Assembly (NCBI GenBank): GCA_902767565.1
Contig: CACXHY010000004.1
Span: 1-64,000 of the forward strand
DNA length: 64,000 nt
Reading direction: 5' to 3'
Origin: an uncultured Eubacteriales bacterium
Lineage (GTDB): Bacteria > Bacillota > Clostridia > Christensenellales > Aristaeellaceae
Shown: positions 17,259 to 26,429 of the stretch, piece after piece
Numbering within the stretch: the stretch's first letter is position 1
How the letters are laid out: the number at the start of each line of letters is the position of its first letter
The notes under the pieces: model-generated
What the model saw: the letters and a program-made list of their open reading frames with translations, nothing else
Databases searched by the model: none
Told to the model about the DNA's origin: nothing
Program-made: the position numbers and the translations under genes

Positions 17259-18810
17259 CGGTCTTCACCCCCTTCAGGATCTTTCCTTTTTTGCGCTTTT
17301 TGGGGTCCATTGCCTTCCCGATCCGGCTCACGGCAAAGATGAATATGGCTTCCAGCGCAAAGTAGATGACCGTCACGGCGATCAGCGGGAAGAAGGCCTC
17401 GAAGGTCCTGCTCCGCACGATGTCGCCCATCTTCGTCAGGTCCAGCACGCCGATATAGCCCACGATGGCGGTGGCCTTGATCAGGCTCACGATCTCGCCC
17501 TGATAGGCGGGAAGGACGTGCGGGATCGCCTGGGGCAGGATGACCCGGAAGAAGGTCTGCCGGTTCGTGTGGCCCAGCGCGTAAGCCGCTTCATACTGAC
17601 CCGGGTCCACCGCGCCGACGCCCATTTTCAGCATGCCGAAGACGGCGGACCCGAAGCTGAGCGTCATGCCGATGACAGCCACGATGATGCCGCTGATGTT
17701 GACGCTGCGGAAGACCACGTAGTAGAGGATCATCAGCAGCACCACCATGGGCATGCCCTGGATCAGCGTGGAACAGCAGCGCGTGACGCCGTTGGCGATC
17801 CGGCTGCCGTTGCGGCACACCATGAACACGCCGAAGCCCAGGACCGTTCCCAGCAGGATGGTCAGCAGCGTGATCAGCAGCGTGACCAGCACGCCCTCGC
17901 CGAACAGCTTCCAGCGGCCCTCGCGGATGAAGGTCCTTTCAAAGCTCTCCGCGATGGACGTGCCGCCGCCGGATTCCACGGCCTTGACCACCAGCACGAC
18001 GCCGCCGGTATAGTTGGGCGAAGAGAACAGCACGTTTTCAGCCCGCTCCGGGGTGATGGTCAGGGCGGATCCGCCCACATTGCACTTTCCGGTCTGCACC
18101 GCGGGCACCACGGCGTCGAAGTTCATCACCTCGATCCGGAGCGCGTAGCCGTATTCCGCGCAGAACTGCGCCGCGATATCGATGTCATAGCCCACGACCT
18201 CGTTGTCACGGACGTACTCGAAGGGCACGTAGTCGCCGTCCGTCGCCAGCACGACGGTCCCGTTGATGGCCGGGAGCGAGCGCCAGTCCGGCATGGTCTT
18301 CGCGCTCTCGTCCGTGCCGAACCACTTCTCCTGCGTCGCGGCGAGCCGTCCGTCCTCCCGCATGCAGTCGATAAATTCGCTGAACTCCCCGCACAGCTTG
18401 GCGCCTTCCCCGGTCTTCGGGAAGCAGTAGGCGAGTTCGAAGGGCTCCAGGTATTCCGGGATATACGTGACGTCGTTCCGCTGCCCCATGATGTAGCGGA
18501 TCACGGGTTCATCGGAGGGGAAGGCGTCGATCTTGTCCGTGGTCAGCGCCTGCAGCAGATCGCTCTGGCTGTTGAATACCGGCTTCCTCGCGTTCGGGAA
18601 CATCCGGTTCACCATCAGGTCAAAGCTGGTGCCGTTGGGGATGCCGATGCGCTTGTCGCCCATCTCGGCGAGGGTGGCGTATTGTCCCGGCGGCGGGGTG
18701 TAGTCTTCCCCAAGGTCGGACGCCGTCGCCTCTTCCGCGGAGGACGCCATGACCATGAACAGCATCATCAGCGACATCCAGAGGGCGGCGGCGTGTTTCA
18801 CTGCGCGCAT
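17251..18810 (-). CDS. Amino-acid ABC transporter, substrate-binding and permease domains fused
   Basis: 519 residues. A signal peptide (1 to about 25) is followed by family-3 solute-binding sequence and then a permease with about five membrane spans (about 305-500; EAAYALGHTNRQTFFRVILPQA is the ATPase-coupling loop). The binding part is in permuted order: residues 40-165 look like the second lobe (IGIPNGTSFD ... EKWFG) and 180-285 like the first lobe (LATDGDYVPFEYV ... LTITPERAENVLFSSPNY). AAAGGAGC precedes the start. With the ATPase it forms a two-gene importer for a polar amino acid; the substrate is not identifiable. Confidence 0.92.
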   Translation of the reverse strand: MRAVKHAAALWMSLMMLFMVMASSAEEATASDLGEDYTPPPGQYATLAEMGDKRIGIPNGTSFDLMVNRMFPNARKPVFNSQSDLLQALTTDKIDAFPSDEPVIRYIMGQRNDVTYIPEYLEPFELAYCFPKTGEGAKLCGEFSEFIDCMREDGRLAATQEKWFGTDESAKTMPDWRSLPAINGTVVLATDGDYVPFEYVRDNEVVGYDIDIAAQFCAEYGYALRIEVMNFDAVVPAVQTGKCNVGGSALTITPERAENVLFSSPNYTGGVVLVVKAVESGGGTSIAESFERTFIREGRWKLFGEGVLVTLLITLLTILLGTVLGFGVFMVCRNGSRIANGVTRCCSTLIQGMPMVVLLMILYYVVFRSVNISGIIVAVIGMTLSFGSAVFGMLKMGVGAVDPGQYEAAYALGHTNRQTFFRVILPQAIPHVLPAYQGEIVSLIKATAIVGYIGVLDLTKMGDIVRSRTFEAFFPLIAVTVIYFALEAIFIFAVSRIGKAMDPKKRKKGKILKGVKTDD

Positions 18811-18967
18811 AGGTGTTCTGCTCCTTTCGACAGATCCTCGCCGGACACTCCGCCGGGGCGGCTGTCCGTTCTTTCACGCACCGCCGCGCCGTATAGGAGA
18901 GAGGGGCCGGTCCGTTCGGGACCGGCGGTCATCCACGGGCGGCGCGGGCGGCACGTTCCATCAAGCC

Positions 18968-18996
18968 ATCATACCGCAAAACAGCCGATCCTTCAA
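18968..18996 (-). promoter_or_regulatory. Promoter of the amino-acid transporter
   Basis: Minus strand: TTGAAG (18996-18991), 17-base spacer, TATGAT (18973-18968). Confidence 0.7.
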
Positions 18997-19109
18997 CGGG
19001 TACAGGCTGCATTAATCCTGTTCTTTGTGCGGATCCCGCGGTCACGCCGCCGGGGATCGGCCCGGAATACCGCATACTTGCAAATTCGCCGATTCCCTGA
19101 GCGCGGCAC

Positions 19110-19138
19110 TTGATTTTCGGGCCAAATCAGCGTATGAT
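19110..19138 (+). promoter_or_regulatory. Promoter of the secreted acidic protein
   Basis: TTGATT (19110-19115), 17-base spacer, TATGAT (19133-19138), about 50 bases before the start codon. Confidence 0.75.
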
Positions 19139-19187
19139 TGTTGCGGAAACCATCAAGACTCCCCTGTGGGACAAGGAGGTACGATTC

Positions 19188-19925
19188 ATGAAGAAACTGT
19201 TTGCGCTGCTGCTGGCCCTTTGCCTCTCCGTTTCCGTCATGGCCGTGTTCGCGGAAGAAGAGGATGAATTCGGCTACTACACGAAGGATCATCCCGAGGC
19301 CGAGGTGTACGTGAACACCTGGGTGGCCGAGGACGGCGACTGGCGCGTCGAGGTGTTCGACGAGGACGGCGGTCTCAAGCTCGGCATCACCCATCGTCTG
19401 GGCGACAACAAGGAAGACATGTGGGAATATGCCGCCGCCATGGCTGAGGACGGCACCACCCTCACAGCCGTGCCGCTGGGCCTGCACTACAGGCAGGACA
19501 CCGTCTCCGGCGATTGGGATGAGACCTACTATGAAGACGGCGACGCCAACTTCACCATCAACGAGAACGGCATGCTGGTCTGGGAAGACCTGAAGGAAGG
19601 CGCCGGCGACGGTATGGAATTCATGCCCATCGGCAATTTCTACGGCGGCCGCTGGATGAAGGACGACATCGAGGTCATCTTCTTCGACTGGTATGAGGGC
19701 GAGTATGACGTCCGCTGCTACAAGCGCGATGAGAACGGCAGCATCACGGACGACGCCATCCTGAAGGGGACCTATGACCCCGAGACCGATACGCTCACCG
19801 TGTCGGGCTGCTTCAACGACGGCGAAGTCTTCGACGTCACCTTCTCCTACGACGACGACCACCACGTCGTGTGGACCCAGGACGGCGTAAGCACCGTGCT
19901 CGAATACAGCTATTTCACCGACTGA
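19188..19925 (+). CDS. Secreted acidic protein with two related beta-rich halves
   Basis: 245 residues. The signal peptide MKKLFALLLALCLSVSVMA is followed by FAEEEDE, and there is no lipobox. The mature protein is rich in Asp, Glu, Trp and Tyr. Two segments (about 35-145 and 150-240) show the same pattern: Trp, then alternating beta residues, then charged turns, as in NTWVAEDGDWRVEVFD and GGRWMKDDIEVIFFD. The fold may be lipocalin-like. The start at 19188 follows ACAAGGAGGT; a longer frame lacks the signal peptide at its start. It is monocistronic, with promoter and terminator. Function unknown. Confidence 0.85.
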   Translation: MKKLFALLLALCLSVSVMAVFAEEEDEFGYYTKDHPEAEVYVNTWVAEDGDWRVEVFDEDGGLKLGITHRLGDNKEDMWEYAAAMAEDGTTLTAVPLGLHYRQDTVSGDWDETYYEDGDANFTINENGMLVWEDLKEGAGDGMEFMPIGNFYGGRWMKDDIEVIFFDWYEGEYDVRCYKRDENGSITDDAILKGTYDPETDTLTVSGCFNDGEVFDVTFSYDDDHHVVWTQDGVSTVLEYSYFTD

Positions 19926-19949
19926 CGGATCCGGCTTCATGCCCTGCGT

Positions 19950-19979
19950 CCCCGACCGCGAAAGCGGCCGGGGATTTTG
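19950..19979 (+). terminator. Terminator after the secreted protein
   Basis: The stem CCCCGaCCGC / GCGGcCGGGG with a GAAA tetraloop is followed by ATTTTG. Confidence 0.8.
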
Positions 19980-20018
19980 TTGCGGGGATCCCTCCCCCGC
20001 CTCCGGCCCGCAGGCACG

Positions 20019-20045
20019 AAAAACGCCCTCCCTCGCGGGAAGGCG
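20019..20045 (-). terminator. Terminator after ftsZ
   Basis: On the minus strand the stem CGCCTTCCC / GGGAGGGCG with loop GCGA is followed by TTTTT. Confidence 0.8.
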
Positions 20046-20053
20046 GGATGGGA

Positions 20054-21493
20054 TCACCGTTTCTTTCTCAGGAAGGCCGGGACGCCGCGGTCGTCGCGCT
20101 CCATCGCGTTGACCGGACCGCTGCCGGTATTCTGGGTCATGGGCGTCAGCGGCTGGGTGTTGGCGCCGAAGCTCGCCTGGTAGGGCTGCTGGGGCTGATA
20201 GAAGGCGCTCTGCCCGTAAGCCGGCCGCGCGGGCTGCTGCGGAGCGGCATAGGTGCCCGCGGTGGGCACGCCCATGGCGGGGCGGCCGGTGGACATGAAG
20301 GGATTCTCCGTCGGGGCGGGGACCTCTTCCCGCGGCATGACGGGCTGGAGAGGCTCGTAGTTCCTGACGGGCGCGGCAGGCTGGGGAGCGGGGGCCGCGG
20401 TCGCGCCGGTCACGCCGGCGTAGCTGAACCCGGAGCCGCCCACCGCGGAGGTATAGGGCGAAGCCGTGCCGATCAGGCGCTCACGCTCCAGGTCCCGGGG
20501 CTTTTTGACGGGATCGCGGGGCGGGAAGGGCGTCTTCTCAAAGCCGGTGGCGATCACGGTGACCCGCACCTGGTCGCCCAGGGTCTCGTCGATGCCGGCG
20601 CCGAAGATGATGTTGGCTTCCGGATCCGCGGCCTGCATGATCATATCGGCCGCCTCGTTGATGTCCATGATGGAGATGTCGCTGCCGCCGGTGATGTTGA
20701 TCAGCACGGCGCGCGCGCCGTCGATGCTGGTCTCAAGCAGCGGAGAAGCGATGGCGTCCTTGGCGGCGTTGATCATCTTGCCCTCGCCGCTGCCCAGGCC
20801 GATGCCCATGTGGGCCATGCCGCCGGACTCCATGACGGTCCTGACGTCCGCGAAATCGAGGTTGATCAGCGACGGCACGGCGATCAGGTCGGAAATGCCC
20901 TGGATGCCCTGGCGCAGCACATCGTCGGCGGTCCGGAAAGCCTCGATCATGGTGGTGCCCTTGCTGGCCACCTTCAGCAGGCTGTCGTTGGGGATCACCA
21001 CCAGGGTGTCCACCCGCTGCTTCAGCTCGGCGATGCCGGCCTCCGCGTTCTTCATGCGCTGCTTGCCCTCAAAGGTGAAGGGCTTGGTCACCACGGCGAT
21101 GGTCAGCGCGCCGATGTCCCGGGCCACCTCGGCCACGATGGGCGCCGCGCCGGTGCCGGTGCCGCCGCCCATGCCCGCGGTGACGAAGACGAGATCCGCG
21201 CCGGCCAGCGCCTGGGCGATCTCCTCCTTGCTCTCCTCCGCCGCCCTGCGCCCCACTTCGGGAACGGCGCCGGCGCCGAGGCCCTTGGTCATCTTCTCGC
21301 CGATCTGGATGCGGGTATTGGCGTTGCACATGCCCAGCGCCTGCCGGTCCGTGTTGACGCCGATGAACTCGACGCCGCGCACGCCTGCCTCGACCATGCG
21401 GTTCACGGCGTTGTTGCCGCCGCCGCCGCACCCGACGACCTTTATGGACGCGAAGCTCGCCTGCTCGTCATTCTGAAACTCGATCACGTTCAT
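20054..21493 (-). CDS. ftsZ: Cell division protein FtsZ
   Basis: 479 residues. It is the tubulin-like GTPase that forms the Z ring. The GTP loop GGGTGTGA is at 109-116; the N-terminal nucleotide motif [10 protein letters not shown] is at 21-30; the catalytic loop is NLDFADV near 213. After the core (to about 325) comes an unusually long Pro/Gln-rich linker of about 135 residues, then the conserved tail [12 protein letters not shown] that binds FtsA. It lies 15 bases after ftsA and ends in a terminator. Confidence 0.98.
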   Translation of the reverse strand: MNVIEFQNDEQASFASIKVVGCGGGGNNAVNRMVEAGVRGVEFIGVNTDRQALGMCNANTRIQIGEKMTKGLGAGAVPEVGRRAAEESKEEIAQALAGADLVFVTAGMGGGTGTGAAPIVAEVARDIGALTIAVVTKPFTFEGKQRMKNAEAGIAELKQRVDTLVVIPNDSLLKVASKGTTMIEAFRTADDVLRQGIQGISDLIAVPSLINLDFADVRTVMESGGMAHMGIGLGSGEGKMINAAKDAIASPLLETSIDGARAVLINITGGSDISIMDINEAADMIMQAADPEANIIFGAGIDETLGDQVRVTVIATGFEKTPFPPRDPVKKPRDLERERLIGTASPYTSAVGGSGFSYAGVTGATAAPAPQPAAPVRNYEPLQPVMPREEVPAPTENPFMSTGRPAMGVPTAGTYAAPQQPARPAYGQSAFYQPQQPYQASFGANTQPLTPMTQNTGSGPVNAMERDDRGVPAFLRKKR

Positions 21494-21508
21494 GACCTCC
21501 TGACTTTG

Positions 21509-22702
21509 TCAACCGCCCAGCAGGCTGCGGAAGAAGCCCTTGATCTTTCCTTCTCCGGCAGGCTGGCGATTCTTGATTTCAATGGTATCGATGATGAGAT
21601 CCAGCAGTCCCAGAGCGCTGGAGTACGACGGGCTGTTGAGCTTCGCGGTGCGCTTGGGCGTCTCCTTCACGGTGAGCCCCAGCTTCTGCCCCAGGAACTT
21701 GTACCCGCCGCGGTTGAAGGACATGCCGCCGCCGGTCATATAGTAGCTGGACCAGTTGCCGAGCCTGACACCGGAGCGCTGAACGGAAGCCTTGATCGCA
21801 TCCGCGATCTCCTCCACCTTCGGCTCGATGATGCGGGTCACCTCGGCCCGGCTGAAGCTGCGGCCGGGCTTCCCGTCGACAGGCGGGAAGTCATAGGTCT
21901 CGCCGGCGGCATCCACCCCGTAGACATACGCCCGCTTGACGCGCTCCTCCGCCTCCTGCAGGCTGCACTCCAGCCCGTCGGCCAGCGCCACCGCGATGTC
22001 GGCGCCGCCGATATCCAGGGTCTCGAGGTATACGAGGGCGTCGCCCTCGGCGATCATCACGTCCGTGGTGAGATAGCCGATGTCCACGAGCACCGCCGTG
22101 TGATCGCGTTCCTCCTCGGGCAGGAACAGCATCATTTCGCCCGGCGCGCTGGCATACACGCCGACCACGTTGTAGCCGAGATCCATCAGGCGCATGCGCA
22201 CATCGTTAACGAAAGGACTGGCGGCGTACACGAAGGAGATCATGGCCTTCAGCTCGCGCCCGGCCTTTCCCGTCGCCTCAAGGGTCTTCTTCCCGTTGTC
22301 GATGGTGAACCACGCCGGCGTCCAGTGCACCTTGATGCCGTTCACCGCGCCGATCTTCTCCTCGGCCGCCCGGAACGCGCGCTTGATGTCGCTTCCGGTC
22401 ACGCGGGGGTCCGTGCCCTTCAGTTCCACGGTCACCTCGGTGGAATAAGCCTTCGTGAACGCGGCGGGGACGCCGATATTCACATCCCGCAGCTTGCGCT
22501 TGCACTGCCTCTCGGCTTCTTCGATGCTGTCGCGGATGCGGTCGTTCAGATCCTCGGGGTTGTTCCAGCCGTCGTCGGTGTAACCGTCATAGCCCGCGAT
22601 CCCGGCGCCGACGATATCGCAGCGCATCGTGCCTGAATTCTCAGCCACCAGCGTCACGATCTTGCTCGTGCCGAAATCGATCGCCACTACCTGGTTTTTC
22701 AT
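21509..22702 (-). CDS. ftsA: Cell division protein FtsA
   Basis: 397 residues, actin-like ATPase that tethers FtsZ to the membrane. The N-terminal phosphate loop is AIDFGTSKI; the second phosphate motif is VDIGYLTTDV near 215; the adenosine motif is MTGGGMSF near 318. The final GKIKGFFRSLLGG is an amphipathic membrane-targeting helix. It is slightly divergent from model FtsA, but the partner gene and tail make the call firm. It has its own promoter (22786-22814) and an ACAGGAGG site. Confidence 0.95.
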   Translation of the reverse strand: MKNQVVAIDFGTSKIVTLVAENSGTMRCDIVGAGIAGYDGYTDDGWNNPEDLNDRIRDSIEEAERQCKRKLRDVNIGVPAAFTKAYSTEVTVELKGTDPRVTGSDIKRAFRAAEEKIGAVNGIKVHWTPAWFTIDNGKKTLEATGKAGRELKAMISFVYAASPFVNDVRMRLMDLGYNVVGVYASAPGEMMLFLPEEERDHTAVLVDIGYLTTDVMIAEGDALVYLETLDIGGADIAVALADGLECSLQEAEERVKRAYVYGVDAAGETYDFPPVDGKPGRSFSRAEVTRIIEPKVEEIADAIKASVQRSGVRLGNWSSYYMTGGGMSFNRGGYKFLGQKLGLTVKETPKRTAKLNSPSYSSALGLLDLIIDTIEIKNRQPAGEGKIKGFFRSLLGG

Positions 22703-22785
22703 TCGCTTTCAGCCTCCTGTATCCACAAAGGCGGAGAATTGAAACATCCCGCCCTTGGGCAGGTCCGTCCATTTCACCATCCTGT

Positions 22786-22814
22786 ATTATAGACGCTTTT
22801 GCGGCGGATTGCAA
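22786..22814 (-). promoter_or_regulatory. Promoter of ftsA-ftsZ
   Basis: Minus strand: TTGCAA (22814-22809), 17-base spacer, TATAAT (22791-22786). It lies in a 164-bp AT-rich gap after ftsQ, giving ftsAZ its own transcript. Confidence 0.8.
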
Positions 22815-22866
22815 GCGTTTTTGTTGCGGAACGTCTCGTTTTTTGCGGACATTTTACAAAATAATG

Positions 22867-23907
22867 TCAATTCCATCCGATCGGCGGCTCGTAGGTGGGC
22901 TCGCGGGGGTTCGTCACGTCGATGGTGCCGCCCGAGATCTTCATGGGCTCGCCGTCCAGCAGCCAGTTGCGCACCATGGTCATCACGCGCAGCTTCTGGT
23001 GGATCTCGTCCGTGCTTCCCAGGCGCACCCAGCAGCCGTCGGAGGTGCACAGCTGCAGATCCTCCAGGTCGCAGGCGCGGACCAGGTCCGTCAGTTTCAT
23101 GGCCTTCATCTCCACGCACAGCGTCCGCAGGAACGCGAGCTGCCACGGCGCGCTGACCGTCAGCACGGAGCCCAGCTGGGGCTGCCGGGTGATCTTGAGG
23201 CCCGTGACCTCCAGCAGGTCGGGGATGACCGTCATGTCGCCGGTCTTGTCCAGCACCATGCCGTGGGAGTCGATCACGTAGGTGATGCCGTTGTGGCGCA
23301 GCCAGGCCGCCGGCTCCCGTTCCTTGACGACGATCACGACGCGGTCGGGCCAGTGCGTCTCCACGCGGCTGGCGACCAGATACCGTTCCCTGTTGATGCC
23401 CGCCACCGCGTCGTCCGCACGCACAAAGAGCAGGTTATCCCCCTTGTGGATCCCTGCCAGGTCGCAGATCTGCGCGTCGGTGAAGATCGTGTTCCCTTCC
23501 ACGTCGATGGTGCGGATGCGCGGGACCGTCCCCAGGAAGATCACCGCCGCGATCAGCGCCACGGCCACAAAAGCAAGGAAGCTCACGATCACCTTCTGGT
23601 TGACGGAGAGCTTCTTTCTGATCTTCTCCAGGGCCGTCTGCTTGCGATCGTTTCCCCGCTCGATATTGCCCTGCGTCGGGCCGTTCCAGAATTCGGACTC
23701 ACCGGGATTCACGTTCTCCGAGCGCTCGCCGCGGAGGCTCTCGTCCACGGCGCCGTCGTCCAGCGGGTCCTGCGGGCCGTGATCCCGGTCCGTCTGCACA
23801 TAGCCCGTGTCGTTTCGGTCATTGACGGGCACCACGTGCTCGCACGGAGCGTCCTCCATGCGGTAGCCGTAGGTCTGCCAGCTGTCGTTCTTCCCTTTCT
23901 GGCTCAT
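22867..23907 (-). CDS. ftsQ: Cell division protein FtsQ/DivIB
   Basis: 346 residues. A long charged cytoplasmic N-terminus (1-105) is followed by one membrane helix (106-126), a POTRA domain (about 130-200, starting IRTIDVEGNTIFT) and a beta domain. It scaffolds the FtsL/FtsB complex and septal peptidoglycan synthesis outside the membrane. The start overlaps the murD stop by four bases. The 100-residue cytoplasmic tail is longer than in most DivIB proteins. Confidence 0.92.
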   Translation of the reverse strand: MSQKGKNDSWQTYGYRMEDAPCEHVVPVNDRNDTGYVQTDRDHGPQDPLDDGAVDESLRGERSENVNPGESEFWNGPTQGNIERGNDRKQTALEKIRKKLSVNQKVIVSFLAFVAVALIAAVIFLGTVPRIRTIDVEGNTIFTDAQICDLAGIHKGDNLLFVRADDAVAGINRERYLVASRVETHWPDRVVIVVKEREPAAWLRHNGITYVIDSHGMVLDKTGDMTVIPDLLEVTGLKITRQPQLGSVLTVSAPWQLAFLRTLCVEMKAMKLTDLVRACDLEDLQLCTSDGCWVRLGSTDEIHQKLRVMTMVRNWLLDGEPMKISGGTIDVTNPREPTYEPPIGWN

Positions 23908-25301
23908 GCCGGCCCTCCCGTCTCCGGTCCCGGCAAAGCGGCCACAAGCGCCTTGAATACCCGGCCGCGATCCTCATAATCGCGGAACATGTCAAAGGAT
24001 GCGCAGGCCGGGGACAGCAGCGCGTTCCAGCCCGGCCGCGCGACGGCCCGGCACAGGGACACCGCCTCCTCCATGGAGGAGGCGCGGCGGATGGCCTCCC
24101 AGCCGCATCGGCGCAGGGTATCCTCGATCTGGTTGGCGGTCACGCCGATCAGGACCGCCTCCCGCATGAAGGGAGAGGCCTTCATCTCCAGGGCCAGGGG
24201 CGTGAAATCGCAGTGCTTGTCCGATCCTCCCAGGATGATGACCGTGGGGCGGTCCATGGTCTGCACCGCCCGGATGGTGGAATCCACGTTCGTGCCCTTG
24301 GAATCGTTATACCATCTGACGCCGTCCAGCTCCCGGGTGAACTCGATGCGGTGCTCCACCCCCTGGAAGGTGCGCAGCGTGCGGGCGATGATGTCGATCG
24401 GAACGCCCTCCGCCCTGGCGATGGCCACCGCCGCCAGCGCGTTCTCCAGGTTGTGGGGGCCGGGGATCCGGATCTCCGCGGCGGGCAGGATGCGCTCCTC
24501 CTCGCCGTCCATCCGGGCGATGACCATGCCGTCCCGGACAAAGGTGCCGCGCTCCGGCTCCCGCTTTCTCGAGAAGAAGGCCGTCCGCGCCCTCACCTGC
24601 GCCGCCAGCGGGGCGGTCAGCGGATCGTCCAGGTTGAAGACCGCCGTGTCCTCCGGCGTCATGTTCTCGAACATGCGCATCTTGAGGCGGGTGTACTCCT
24701 CCATCGTCCCGTGCCGGTTCAGGTGATCCTCGGTGATGTTCAGCAGGGCCGCCGAGCTGGGATGGAAGGTCTCCACCGTCTCCATCTGAAAGGACGAGCA
24801 CTCGCAGACGAGGTAGTCTTCGTCCTTTGCCTCCATGGCCGCCAGGGAGTAGGGATAGCCGATGTTCCCCACCGTCCAGCCGCGCTTTCCGGCGTTTTTG
24901 AAGATCTCGCCCAGCAGGGTCACGGTGGTGGTCTTGCCGTTGGTGCCGGTGACCGCCACCATGGTGCCGCGGCTGAGGGACGCCGCCAGCTCCAGCTCGC
25001 CGATCACATGGATCCCCATCTCTTTTGCCTTCATGACAAAAGGCGCCGTGTCCGGGATGCCGGGGCTGATGACCAGCGCGTCCTGACCGGCCAGGAGTTC
25101 CGCCGCGCCGCAGCCCAGGCGCCACTGCACCGGCAGTTTCTCGAGGGGGATCAGGGCGTCCCCCAGCGCCTCGCGGGTCTTGCTGTCATTGACCGTGACG
25201 GCAGCCCCCTGTTTGACCAGCAGCTGCGCTGCCGCGATCCCGGAGCGGGCCAGGCCCACCACGAGCACATGTTTGCCTTTCCAGATCTCGACCGATTGCA
25301 T
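23904..25301 (-). CDS. murD: UDP-N-acetylmuramoyl-L-alanine--D-glutamate ligase
   Basis: 465 residues, Mur ligase. It adds D-glutamate to UDP-MurNAc-L-Ala with ATP in the cytoplasm. An N-terminal Rossmann domain (VVGLARSG, 14-21) binds the UDP substrate; the ATP loop GTNGKTTT is at 119-126; the C-terminal ligand domain includes LGGSDKHCDF. It sits 18 bases after mraY. Confidence 0.97.
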   Translation of the reverse strand: MQSVEIWKGKHVLVVGLARSGIAAAQLLVKQGAAVTVNDSKTREALGDALIPLEKLPVQWRLGCGAAELLAGQDALVISPGIPDTAPFVMKAKEMGIHVIGELELAASLSRGTMVAVTGTNGKTTTVTLLGEIFKNAGKRGWTVGNIGYPYSLAAMEAKDEDYLVCECSSFQMETVETFHPSSAALLNITEDHLNRHGTMEEYTRLKMRMFENMTPEDTAVFNLDDPLTAPLAAQVRARTAFFSRKREPERGTFVRDGMVIARMDGEEERILPAAEIRIPGPHNLENALAAVAIARAEGVPIDIIARTLRTFQGVEHRIEFTRELDGVRWYNDSKGTNVDSTIRAVQTMDRPTVIILGGSDKHCDFTPLALEMKASPFMREAVLIGVTANQIEDTLRRCGWEAIRRASSMEEAVSLCRAVARPGWNALLSPACASFDMFRDYEDRGRVFKALVAALPGPETGGPA

Positions 25302-25319
25302 CGCGACGCCTCTTCTCTC

Positions 25320-26414
25320 TCAGAAAACCGCCAGCACCGACCAGACCGCCAGCGCGCACAGCACCAGTTCCACCGCCGCGTACATCAGGACGATCTGGTT
25401 CTCCTTCATGCCGCCCAGTTCAAAATGATGGTGGATGGGCGTCATCCTGAAGATCCGCTTGCCGGTGCCGGTCTTTTTGCGGGTGTACTTGAAATACGTG
25501 GTCTGGATCATCACGGAGACCGAGCTCATGATGCAGGTGAAGCAGACGGGGATCAGCAGAAACTGGCACTTGAGCAGCATCGCCACGCCCACGAACGCCC
25601 CGCCGATGAACATCGACCCCGTGTCGCCCATGAAGATCTTCGCCGGGTGACGGTTGAAGAACAGGAAGCCGATGCTGGCGCCCGCCAGGGCAAAGCAGAG
25701 GATGGCGATCACCGCGAACCAGGGATCTCTCTCCTTCGCGGGGAAGATCAGGCTGAGCAGGCCCGCCGGTTCACCGCCGGCCGCGGCCTTCGCGAAGATG
25801 CAGGCGATGATCCCGAACGCCGTCATGCCCACCACCGTCACGGAAGACAGGATCCCGTCCACGCCGTCCTGCAGGTTGGCGCTGTTGGTGATGAACATCA
25901 CGAGCACCGTCATCACGGGGATGTAGAAGATGCCCAGGTCCCAGGTCTTCTGCGTGAAGGGCAGCCACACGTCGTGACCGACGAAGAACCAGCAGAACAG
26001 CGAAAAGACCAGGCCGACGATCATCTGCCCGATCAGTTTCTGTTTGGGTTTCAGCCCCTCATGGTCCTTCTTGACATCCTTGATGTAATCGTCAGGGAAG
26101 CCGAAGAGGAGCATGCAGCCCAGGGTGATGAAGAGCAAGGGCCACAGCGCGTTATCCAAACCGAAGGGAGCGCGCTTCGTCACACAGCGGATCACGGACA
26201 GGACCACCGTCGTGAGCACGGTCGCACCCGCCGTGACGATGCCGCCCATGTTCGGTGTGCCCTGCTTGGCCTTGTGGGCCTGCGGACCCAGATCATAGAT
26301 CGTCTGCCCGAATTTCAGCTTTTTCAGATACGGCAGGAAGAAGGGCATGACCGCCGACACGATGCCGCACGCGATCACAGCCGAAAGCATTGCATAACCA
26401 ACCATCCGCGTCAC
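25320..26414 (-). CDS. mraY: Phospho-N-acetylmuramoyl-pentapeptide transferase
   Basis: 364 residues, polytopic membrane enzyme that makes lipid I from UDP-MurNAc-pentapeptide and undecaprenyl phosphate. Catalytic aspartate regions are visible: ANLQDGVDGILSS (canonical NLTDGLDGL) and FMGDTGSMFIGGA, plus the C-terminal PIHHHFEL loop. About ten membrane segments. It lies 15 bases after murE. Confidence 0.97.
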   Translation of the reverse strand: MTRMVGYAMLSAVIACGIVSAVMPFFLPYLKKLKFGQTIYDLGPQAHKAKQGTPNMGGIVTAGATVLTTVVLSVIRCVTKRAPFGLDNALWPLLFITLGCMLLFGFPDDYIKDVKKDHEGLKPKQKLIGQMIVGLVFSLFCWFFVGHDVWLPFTQKTWDLGIFYIPVMTVLVMFITNSANLQDGVDGILSSVTVVGMTAFGIIACIFAKAAAGGEPAGLLSLIFPAKERDPWFAVIAILCFALAGASIGFLFFNRHPAKIFMGDTGSMFIGGAFVGVAMLLKCQFLLIPVCFTCIMSSVSVMIQTTYFKYTRKKTGTGKRIFRMTPIHHHFELGGMKENQIVLMYAAVELVLCALAVWSVLAVF

Positions 26415-26429
26415 TCCTTTGGGACAGCG

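Larger units (their letters stand above)
18811..19187. other. Divergent 377-bp intergenic region
   Basis: It carries two back-to-back promoters, for the transporter (18968-18996, minus) and the secreted protein (19110-19138, plus). The transporter leader is about 150 bases; no known riboswitch was recognised in it. Confidence 0.6.
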
